From Lacinutrix sp. Bg11-31 (GTDB lineage: Bacteria; Bacteroidota; Bacteroidia; Flavobacteriales; Flavobacteriaceae): a stretch of 64,000 nt of DNA. The position numbers and the translations under genes were made by a program. Location: the NCBI RefSeq assembly GCF_002831665.1, contig NZ_CP025118.1:2046001-2110000 (forward strand), given 5' to 3'. Within the stretch, counting starts at the first letter, position 1, and each line of letters starts with the position of its first letter. The notes under the pieces were generated by a model, which was not told the origin of the DNA, did not search any database, and was given only the letters and a program-made list of their open reading frames with translations. Below, one piece after another: positions 57,709-64,000 of this stretch.

Positions 57709-58299
57709 TTGAATTATCCACCAAAACACCATCAAGACAACGATAGAAATCACATAATAGAAGTGATTAAAACCTATCCTTTAGCTACTTTAATTTCTGT
57801 AAAAGATAACGTGCCTTTAATTACACATTTACCTTTAATTTTTGATGATGGTAAATTGGTTGGGCATATAGACATCTACAATCCTCAAACCCAATTACTA
57901 AAAGACAATAACGATTTAACCATATTATTTTATGGTCCACAATGTTATATTTCGCCAAGTATTTATAGTACAACGCAATTGCCAACCTGGAACTATATTC
58001 GTGTACATTTAAAAGGGAAAGTAAATGCTATTGAAAGTACAGATGCTTTAAAAGATTCTCTTATAAAAATGACTGAATTTCTAGAAGCGCCAGATCACAA
58101 GTATGTTTTAGATGTAGATAATCCAAGATTAGATGCCAACCTCAACTATATTAAAATGTTTGAAATTGATATTACTTCTTGGGAAGGCAAGTTTAAACTT
58201 TCTCAGGATAAGCACCCAAAAGATGTTAGAAGTGCAAGAGCAGAGTTGGTTCGTGCCAACCAAGATAGTGTTAAAAAATTCTTAGATAGGATCTTTTAA
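57709..58299 (+). CDS. PaiB-family FMN-binding split-barrel protein
   Basis: This 196-residue protein resembles PaiB, a negative regulator of sporulation and degradative enzymes in Bacillus, with an FMN-binding split-barrel fold. Matching segments are NYPPKHHQ at the start, PLATLISVKDNVPLITHLPL, ILFYGPQCYISPSIYSTTQL, PTWNYIRVHLKGKV and WEGKFKLSQDKHPKDVRSAR. The start is a TTG codon at 57709, because the family N-terminal motif YxPKH begins there and no ATG is available. The stop lies directly next to the convergent lipoprotein gene. Confidence 0.85.
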   Translation: MNYPPKHHQDNDRNHIIEVIKTYPLATLISVKDNVPLITHLPLIFDDGKLVGHIDIYNPQTQLLKDNNDLTILFYGPQCYISPSIYSTTQLPTWNYIRVHLKGKVNAIESTDALKDSLIKMTEFLEAPDHKYVLDVDNPRLDANLNYIKMFEIDITSWEGKFKLSQDKHPKDVRSARAELVRANQDSVKKFLDRIF

Positions 58300-58935
58300 T
58301 TATTGTATAGAATAAGATTCCAAGCGTTTCTCTGTTAAACGGTTTTGAGTTGGCCTTATAGATATTGTATTAATCAATCCAATACCATCAGAATAATATC
58401 GTTTAGATCTATTACCTATAATTTCGCCAGCATCATTTTTTCTATAAATATCCATCTCTAGACAATTAAAATCTCCTGCATTTACAGAACGAATTAGAGC
58501 CTCAGGATTTATTTTACTAAAGTATCCATCGCTAAATGCTAACATAGTTTCATCAAAATTATTGGTGTAAAAAATTAAGCGATTTGTTTCTGCAACTAAA
58601 CTATATTCATAGACTCTGTTGTAGGTGATTTTAACTCCGTTGTCAGGGAAATAATTCAAAGTATTATCGTTTCCAACGGTCGTTGTTTTAATAACAAAAT
58701 ACTCATCATTATAAATTGTTTCTTTTCCTGTTATTTCTACTTGTTCAGAAATTCCAGTATCTATAAATTCTTCTGTATCTGCATTATAATCGTAATGCTT
58801 ATAATTCCATGTATTGCCTACTTTTAAAGCGTAAAATGAAGTATTATCAACTTGCTGCTCTGTAATATCATCATCGTTAGAATTACAAGAAAGTAAAAGT
58901 GCAAAGGAGCTTATTAAAAAAAGAATATTTTTCAT
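58300..58935 (-). CDS. Lipoprotein of unknown function, tandem paralog 2
   Basis: This 211-residue lipoprotein has lipobox LLLSC (Cys17) followed by Asn-Ser-Asn-Asp-Asp-Asp. The start of the mature part contains FYALKVGNTWNYKHYDYN, a motif shared with the adjacent gene. A repeated EQVEITGKETIYNDEYFVIK strand and the C-terminal YSDGIGLINTISIR and YSIQ complete the paralogy. It begins 2 bases after the upstream gene ends, so the two form one operon. Function unknown; surface exposure is inferred from the acidic residues. Confidence 0.75.
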   Translation of the reverse strand: MKNILFLISSFALLLSCNSNDDDITEQQVDNTSFYALKVGNTWNYKHYDYNADTEEFIDTGISEQVEITGKETIYNDEYFVIKTTTVGNDNTLNYFPDNGVKITYNRVYEYSLVAETNRLIFYTNNFDETMLAFSDGYFSKINPEALIRSVNAGDFNCLEMDIYRKNDAGEIIGNRSKRYYSDGIGLINTISIRPTQNRLTEKRLESYSIQ

Positions 58936-58937
58936 AT

Positions 58938-59573
58938 TTATTGAATGTTATAAGAGTTAAGAACTGTTTTATAAATAGTAATACTTGCATTTGAATATGA
59001 AACTGAATAAGAAATTAATCCAATACCATCTGCATAATAAATATGGTTTACACCTGGAAGTTGTTCTCCTTCAGGATTTTTACCAAACTCTAACATTTCT
59101 GCACATATAAATTCTCCAGCATCAACTTCTATTGTCGCTAATTCTTCTAGAGTTTGATGATAAATATCTCCCCAATCCTCTTCAGATATTAAACGCTCTG
59201 TAAAATTATCATTCACAAAAAGAGCGAAATTATTTTCATTAAGTAATGTGTCTCCTTCAATTCTTCTATATTGAAAAACTTCTCCATTAGGAGTGTCAAA
59301 ACTATTATTCTCAACACCAGAGGTAACAACTTTTATTTTATAATAAATATTACCAAATAAATTTTCAGTACCTACTACAGAAATGTCTTGGTCAACACCA
59401 TAATATTCTAATGTTTGAGTTTGAGAATTACGTTGGTAAATTTTATAATTCCAAGAGTTCCCAACTTCTAATCCATAAAAATTAGATTGAGATTCTACAG
59501 TGTTTTCTTCTTCATCTGAAGAACATGAAAAAAACAGCGCTAATATGCACAAGTAAAAAAGTGAACGTTTCAT
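58938..59573 (-). CDS. Lipoprotein of unknown function, tandem paralog 1
   Basis: This 211-residue lipoprotein has lipobox LFFSC (Cys17) followed by Ser-Ser-Asp-Glu-Glu-Glu. It shares YGLEVGNSWNYKIYQRN, SVVGTENLFGNIYYKIK, YADGIGLISYSVSYS and the ending YNIQ with its neighbour, and has exactly the same length. No named domain was recognised. The pair is convergent with the PaiB-like gene. The first gene lies at the 5' end of the pair, with a weakly structured AT-rich upstream region. Confidence 0.75.
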   Translation of the reverse strand: MKRSLFYLCILALFFSCSSDEEENTVESQSNFYGLEVGNSWNYKIYQRNSQTQTLEYYGVDQDISVVGTENLFGNIYYKIKVVTSGVENNSFDTPNGEVFQYRRIEGDTLLNENNFALFVNDNFTERLISEEDWGDIYHQTLEELATIEVDAGEFICAEMLEFGKNPEGEQLPGVNHIYYADGIGLISYSVSYSNASITIYKTVLNSYNIQ

Positions 59574-59737
59574 TTTAATTTAAGTTTAATTGGTTTGTAT
59601 ATTTAAAAAAGGTAATTGTGTAGTATTTTTTTTAGTTAGGTTGGTTTCTGCATTAACGTTTATATTTAGCTTTTTAGTATTTTAAGAGTATAAAAATGTG
59701 TTCTTATATATTATATAAGTAGTAAATTCGCGAAACT

Positions 59738-59905
59738 ATGAGTGCTAAAAAATCAGCAATACTAATTTCAGTTTACAATAAAGAATGCGTTTTTATATCG
59801 GTTATAAAAAGACTGGAAAGTGTTCTGTTATTTAACAAAAAAGAAAGTATCATTAAATATTCTCCGAAATATGATAGTAAAACATTGGACTATTTAAGAA
59901 TGTAA
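59738..59905 (+). CDS. 55-residue small ORF before the GT-C-like membrane protein
   Basis: This short frame reads MSAKKSAILISVYNKECVFI and ends YDSKTLDYLRM. It stops 2 bases before the ATG of the next gene, which suggests translational coupling. The ILISVYNKE segment resembles the start of family 2 glycosyltransferases, so it may be a truncated remnant, but the rest does not match clearly. A TAAATTCG sequence at 59723, one base off a -7 element, precedes it. Confidence 0.45.
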   Translation: MSAKKSAILISVYNKECVFISVIKRLESVLLFNKKESIIKYSPKYDSKTLDYLRM

Positions 59906-59907
59906 TT

Positions 59908-61380
59908 ATGAAAGCAAAGCACGCAGCAATAATAACATCTATAGTATCTTTAATAGGTTTTATATATTTCACTTTCCCTTATAAGCTTGGTTTATCTCCA
60001 GATTCGGTTTCTTATATTTTTACAGCCGAAAGTATTCTAAAAGGTAATGGTGTTGTAAATGAGTATGGTGTATTTGTAAGCCATTGGCCACCACTCTACA
60101 CAATACTACTAGCTTTAGTTTCTAAAATCACACTTGCAAACATTCAATTATCTGCATTGTACCTTAATGCAGTACTAATATTTAGTTTACCTATTCTTTA
60201 TTTCCAAATAATAAAAGCAGTTAACCTTAAATATACTTACAAGATATTACTGCCTATAATTTTAGTTGTTTCATGGGCTACTTTAAGGCACAGGTTTCTA
60301 CTTACCGAAGGCCTCTTTTTAACCTTACTGTTACTAGTTATATTATTTTTTCTAAAATGGGTAAAGCACAACAAAATAAAATACTTAATAGCATCTGGTT
60401 TGCTCTCTAGTCTATTAATTTTAACACGATATGCAGGCATTGGTTTTTTAGCTGGATTTTGTTTCTATTTATTATTTATACAGCCTAAAAGCATTCGTTA
60501 CAAATTTAAAACGCTAGGTATATATATAATTTCAACTTCTTTTTTATTTTTAATATGGTTGCTCTATTACAAAGGAATGGACACTTCTAAAAGCATTAGA
60601 GAATTTCAATTTCATCCAATAAGTTGGTTACAGCTAATATCTATTTTTAAAGTTATGGCTAAATGGATTATTTCTACTATACCTATTGGTATTGCATTTC
60701 TTTTTTTAATAATAGTAGGCTTGGCTAGCTCAAAAATTACAACAACTCTTCAATTAATAAAAGAAAACATAGCTATTAGCAAAACTTATTTAAGTCTAAT
60801 AATTATACTAATAGTAAGTTATATTCTATTTATTATTATAGCACTAACCTTTTTCGATTCGCGAATTCCTATTAGTAATAGAATATTTTCATGCCTTTAC
60901 CCTTTACTTTTAATGTTAATTGCATTAGTTTTTAATTTTTCAATTGAAAAAAAACGATTAAATAATTTAGTGTTAATTGGTTTTGTTTTATTGTTTTGTG
61001 GTGCTATTTACAGAACAAGTACTCAGTGGATTTATCATTATAATAATGGAACAGGTTATACAGCAAAAAGATGGAAAAACTCTGAGGTTATTAAATATAT
61101 AGAAAGTAGCGACTCGTTAAACATATATAGTAACGCTCATGATATAGCAAGGTTTTACAAAAATATAAATAATGATTATTTACCTTTTCCTGAACTTGAA
61201 ACTTATCAACAAGATTTAGATTTAATGGAAAAAGAAGTACTTAATGGAAATAAAGAAATACTCTACTTCAATAATATTTACAGACCTTACTTTATTACAA
61301 AAGACTCGTTATTAAACCATTTTAAAGCATACGATATTAGATGTTTTGAAGATGGCTTTTTAATTAGCAAACCTAACTAG
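59908..61380 (+). CDS. Multi-pass membrane glycosyltransferase-like protein (GT-C fold)
   Basis: This 490-residue integral membrane protein has roughly ten membrane segments. It resembles PMT/ArnT-type (GT39/GT83) lipid-linked-sugar transferases. The first loop carries YKLGLSPDSVSYIFTAESIL with an Asp in the usual catalytic position, and VVNEYGVFVSHWPPLYTILL follows. LTRYAGIGFLAGFCFY is another family-like segment. The soluble C-terminal part follows the last helix (about residue 370 onward). The sugar donor and target are unknown. It follows the 55-residue ORF by 2 bases. Confidence 0.7.
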   Translation: MKAKHAAIITSIVSLIGFIYFTFPYKLGLSPDSVSYIFTAESILKGNGVVNEYGVFVSHWPPLYTILLALVSKITLANIQLSALYLNAVLIFSLPILYFQIIKAVNLKYTYKILLPIILVVSWATLRHRFLLTEGLFLTLLLLVILFFLKWVKHNKIKYLIASGLLSSLLILTRYAGIGFLAGFCFYLLFIQPKSIRYKFKTLGIYIISTSFLFLIWLLYYKGMDTSKSIREFQFHPISWLQLISIFKVMAKWIISTIPIGIAFLFLIIVGLASSKITTTLQLIKENIAISKTYLSLIIILIVSYILFIIIALTFFDSRIPISNRIFSCLYPLLLMLIALVFNFSIEKKRLNNLVLIGFVLLFCGAIYRTSTQWIYHYNNGTGYTAKRWKNSEVIKYIESSDSLNIYSNAHDIARFYKNINNDYLPFPELETYQQDLDLMEKEVLNGNKEILYFNNIYRPYFITKDSLLNHFKAYDIRCFEDGFLISKPN

Positions 61381-61568
61381 TGTATTACTTCTTGAGAGAA
61401 GGAAACTTAAGCATTATCAGAAAAAACAAAGAGAGATTTAAAGTGTTATGGGCGATGTGTTTGGTTCGTTTTTTCTACTTGACTTTGTCAAAAAAATAGT
61501 CGAACTTCGTTTAACGTATGATATAAAACATTGTGTTTAATTAAAACCTCAAGCTTTATTACTTTTTT

Positions 61569-61576
61569 TATATTTG
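61569..61576 (+). promoter_or_regulatory. Putative -7 promoter element for the T9SS repeat protein
   Basis: TATATTTG matches the flavobacterial -7 element exactly, 16 bases before the ATG, but no good -33 TTTG was found at the right distance. The gap before it, 61381-61568, holds no ORF. Confidence 0.45.
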
Positions 61577-61592
61577 CAATTAAACGACTAAT

Positions 61593-62723
61593 ATGCTTTT
61601 TAAACGAAATAGACTATATCTAATTAACCTAATTTATTTTTTAACCACTTTTACCGTAACTGCCCAAACAACTTATACCTATACCAGTGCAGGTTTAAAT
61701 GGTCTTTGGGAAGATGTAACAAAATGGGCACCTTCATATCCTGGAACTACTATAAATTCAGGCGATGAAGTGATCATTGATGGTTATGCAAATATTTCTG
61801 GCACATTAGTTATTACTAATAATGGAACCATAACCTCAATTGGAACTATTATAAATGATTATGGTATAGTAAATTATGGGAATCTAAAAATTTCAGGACT
61901 CATATATAACAATTTAGGTTTTACAACTAATTATGGAACTATAGAAATATCTAGTGGAGGAAATCTAACTAACTATGGAAGCGTAACTAATACTTCTTCA
62001 GGAATTATATATAATTTTGGTCTAATCGATCATCCTTTTTCCACTGCAGGAATTATATATAATTTCGGAACTCTTTCAGGTACTGGTGTACACGAAGAAA
62101 ATTTCTCTAATGATGGTGTATTAAGTCCTGGAAGCATATTAAATCCTATAGGTGCTTATGGAGTAAATACTTTTATAAGTCCCTTTAGTACAAGTGATGC
62201 CTATACACATAATAGCGCTACCTTACTAATAGAATTAGAAAGCACCACGTCTTATGATAAACTAACCATAAATTCGGGTACTAGTGGTATTGCAAGTTTA
62301 AGTGGTACTTTAACAGTAAATTTATTAAACGGTTTTACACCAACTGTAGGTGATACGTTTACCATTCTAACTGCTAATACAGTTACTGGTACATTTGACA
62401 CAACTAATTTACCTTCTAATTATATATGGAATATTACGTATAACGCTTCTAGTGTTGTATTAGAAGTCACGAATACGCTAAGTATTTTAGATGTTGAAAT
62501 TAGTCAATTCAAATTATATCCTAATCCAACAACCAATGAATTTACAATTGAGTTAGGGAATTCGACAATACTAGAAAAGCTTACTATCTATAACAATATT
62601 GGGCAATTAGTAGGATCAAGTAAAGAATCCAATATAAAGACTTCAAGTTTAGCAAAAGGAATTTATTTAGTTGTGATAACTACTAACAAAGGTGAAGCTT
62701 CTAAAAAAATAATTGTAGAATAA
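61593..62723 (+). CDS. Secreted beta-repeat protein with T9SS sorting domain
   Basis: This 376-residue protein has a signal peptide (about 1-24, ending VTAQ). A set of short Gly/Asn/Thr-rich beta repeats follows (ISGTLVITNNGTITSIGTII, NYGNLKISGLIYNNLG, NYGTIEISSGGNLTNYG, GIIYNFGLI, GIIYNFGTL), suggesting a beta-helix or beta-solenoid. A region TVGDTFTILTANTVTGTFDT resembles the autotransporter-associated repeat. The T9SS sorting domain reads LYPNPTTNEFTIELG to KKIIVE. Two near-identical DNA repeats of 20 bases occur within it. It may be a surface adhesin (inference). Confidence 0.8.
   Translation: MLFKRNRLYLINLIYFLTTFTVTAQTTYTYTSAGLNGLWEDVTKWAPSYPGTTINSGDEVIIDGYANISGTLVITNNGTITSIGTIINDYGIVNYGNLKISGLIYNNLGFTTNYGTIEISSGGNLTNYGSVTNTSSGIIYNFGLIDHPFSTAGIIYNFGTLSGTGVHEENFSNDGVLSPGSILNPIGAYGVNTFISPFSTSDAYTHNSATLLIELESTTSYDKLTINSGTSGIASLSGTLTVNLLNGFTPTVGDTFTILTANTVTGTFDTTNLPSNYIWNITYNASSVVLEVTNTLSILDVEISQFKLYPNPTTNEFTIELGNSTILEKLTIYNNIGQLVGSSKESNIKTSSLAKGIYLVVITTNKGEASKKIIVE
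61999..62068 (+). repeat. In-frame direct repeat in the T9SS repeat protein gene
   Basis: A block starting caggaattatatataattt occurs at 61999 and 62047, 48 bases (16 codons) apart, and encodes GIIYNFG both times. It points to recent internal duplication. Confidence 0.75.
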
Positions 62724-62835
62724 TTATTTAAAAATATTAAGAGTGTGAAGTTTGACAGAAAACTAAACACAACACCTGCTAAAATTAATGTGGGCTTGAT
62801 TTTAACTTCGATGTTTTGTGTATATTTACTAAGTT

Positions 62836-62861
62836 GCTAAATCCTTTTTGATTTAGCTTTT
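62836..62861 (+). terminator. Terminator-like hairpin after the T9SS repeat protein gene
   Basis: GCTAAATC and GATTTAGC form an 8-bp stem over 6 bases and are followed by four T residues, about 110 bases past the stop. Confidence 0.55.
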
Positions 62862-62879
62862 AAAACAAAAAAATAAACT

Positions 62880-62909
62880 AAAAAAGGGCTCTAACTTAGT
62901 GCGAGCTCC
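62880..62909 (-). terminator. Terminator-like hairpin after mpl
   Basis: On the minus strand GG(a)GCTC pairs with GAGCCC over 11 bases and is followed by six T residues. It lies about 70 bases past the mpl stop. Confidence 0.55.
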
Positions 62910-62977
62910 GATAAATTCTGATTTATCTACTCCCACACTAACCTTAGCCAAAACCGTTAAACGAAAGCCAAAAAACA

Positions 62978-64000
62978 CTACTCAATCAAAGCCTTCAAAG
63001 CCTCAAAATCTAAACCTCCATAATTACCAGAACTCATTAACAATAAAGCTTTATCATCAAAATTCTGAGAAAATAAAAAATCTTTAAATTCTTCTGGATT
63101 GGTATAAATAATTAAGTCGTCTCTTTGGAAAGCATTAGCAATTTGCTCGTGCGTAACTTCTTCAAGTTTTTTTATTTCTACAGCATGTGGAGAATAGAAA
63201 ACTACAGCAACGTCTGCAGCATCTAAAGCGCCTTTATATTCTTTTAAAAACTCAGCATTTAAACTACTATAAGTATGCAACTCTAAACAAGCCACTAAGG
63301 TTCTATTTGCGTATTGCTCTTTAACAGCATTTGTTGTTGCTTCTACTTTACTTGGCGAATGTGCAAAATCTTTGTAAGCAACACTGGTTTTGCTTTCTGC
63401 AATTTTCTCTAAACGTTTGCTTGCTCCTTTAAAGGTTGAAATGGCTTCGTAGAAATCGTCTTCATCGATTCCCATGTGTTGGCAAATCCATTTTGCTCCT
63501 GCAAGGTTATTAAGATTATGTTTTCCAAAAACTTCTATTGGCAAAGGACCTTCTGGAGTTTCTAAAAGTGTTTCTCCATTTTCGACTGTATATTCTGGAG
63601 TTTTGTAAGCTAATTTTCTAATTTGGTTTTCGCTGGCTTCCACCACTCTTTTAACCTCAGCATCTTCTATGTTATAATTAATGCTTCCGCCTTGTACTAT
63701 AGAATCCACAAAAATGCTAAACTGCTCTACATAATTCTCGTATGTTGGAAACACATTAATGTGATCCCAAGCAATACCGCTTAAAAGCGCAATATTTGGT
63801 TTGTAGAGATGAAATTTTGGTCGCCTGTCTATTGGTGAACTTAAATACTCGTCGCCTTCTAGCACAATAAAATCGTTGTCTTCGGTTAATTTTACCATAA
63901 CATCGAAACCTTCTAGTTGTGCACCAACCATATAATCGACATCGCGATCATGATAATGCATAACATGCAAAATCATAGAGGTTATTGTTGTTTTTCCATG
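62978..64000 (-). CDS. mpl: UDP-N-acetylmuramate:L-alanyl-gamma-D-glutamyl-meso-diaminopimelate ligase (partial, 5' end outside window)
   Basis: This Mur-ligase-family enzyme recycles cell-wall tripeptide onto UDP-MurNAc. The 340 visible residues begin inside the ATP loop with HGKTTITSMILHVMHYHDRD. The central-domain sequence VLEGDEYLSSPIDRRPKFHL is the expected EGDEY motif. HLYKPNIALLSGIAWDHINV and VFGKHNLNNLAGAKWICQHM follow, and the C-terminal domain has KDFAHSPSKVEATTNAVKEQ. These match Mpl rather than MurC. The N terminus is beyond base 64000. Confidence 0.92.
   Translation of the reverse strand, partial: HGKTTITSMILHVMHYHDRDVDYMVGAQLEGFDVMVKLTEDNDFIVLEGDEYLSSPIDRRPKFHLYKPNIALLSGIAWDHINVFPTYENYVEQFSIFVDSIVQGGSINYNIEDAEVKRVVEASENQIRKLAYKTPEYTVENGETLLETPEGPLPIEVFGKHNLNNLAGAKWICQHMGIDEDDFYEAISTFKGASKRLEKIAESKTSVAYKDFAHSPSKVEATTNAVKEQYANRTLVACLELHTYSSLNAEFLKEYKGALDAADVAVVFYSPHAVEIKKLEEVTHEQIANAFQRDDLIIYTNPEEFKDFLFSQNFDDKALLLMSSGNYGGLDFEALKALIE

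Noticed and set aside
61441..61520. TTGAC/GTCAA inverted repeat and an apparent tail fragment on the minus strand
   Set aside because: The stem is AT-rich and short, and the frame has no start or family match.
62899..63087. Plus-strand ORF of 62 codons between the T9SS protein and mpl
   Set aside because: It runs into the mpl coding region and is Lys/Asn/Ser-rich with no recognisable features.

Overview
The window is a low-GC chromosomal segment from a bacterium of the Bacteroidota, almost certainly a marine-type member of the Flavobacteriaceae. The evidence is an ECF sigma/FecR/TonB-receptor set, a SusC/SusD pair, five proteins with type IX secretion system (T9SS) C-terminal sorting domains, lipoproteins with acidic residues after the lipobox cysteine, and exact copies of the flavobacterial promoter (TTTG, about 19 bases, TAnnTTTG). 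The genus cannot be named from the sequence alone. No tRNA, rRNA, CRISPR array, insertion sequence or phage gene was seen.

Layout. 1-1006: the 5' two thirds of ffh. 1157-6760: a LamG lipoprotein divergent from an ECF sigma, anti-sigma and TonB-receptor operon. 6813-16639: three secreted metallopeptidases (M28, M4 and a metzincin), all T9SS cargo, with a HEAT-repeat DNA-alkylation-repair-like gene and a 685-base gene-free region among them. 16703-21694, minus strand: an amidinotransferase-fold hydrolase, citrate synthase, enolase and carA. 21791-23311: two paralogous secreted proteins of unknown function, wedged between carA and rplQ. 23433-40858, minus strand: the whole str/S10/spc/alpha super-cluster from rpsL to rplQ, including infA, secY and the short rpmJ at 26790-26906. 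41038-49075: an Omp85-like protein, then a SusC/SusD operon with two extra lipoproteins. 49141-50775: a secreted arylsulfotransferase-like protein. 50840-57529: rlmB, rhomboid protease, rarA, an unknown secreted protein, a YjjG-like nucleotidase, a divergent polysaccharide-deacetylase-like protein and radC. 57709-62723: a PaiB-like flavoprotein, two tandem paralogous lipoproteins, a 55-residue small ORF, a GT-C-like membrane protein and a T9SS repeat protein. 62978-64000: the 3' part of mpl.

How the genes work together. The ribosomal block supplies translation, secretion (SecY) and transcription (RpoA). Hairpins and promoter-like sites appear to cut it into at least four units: rpsL-rpsG-fusA-rpsJ; rplC to rpsK; rpsD-rpoA; and rplQ behind a long hairpin. 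The secreted peptidases, SusCD operon, arylsulfotransferase and TonB system fit a particle- or polymer-degrading lifestyle. The best leads beyond ordinary annotation are the repeated terminators flanking the paralogs between rplQ and carA, the hairpin and palindrome before rplC, the 18-bp hairpin between rpoA and rplQ, a structured U-tract-ended element before rarA, and the hairpins upstream of the M4 peptidase gene. No clear new defence or mobile system was found.
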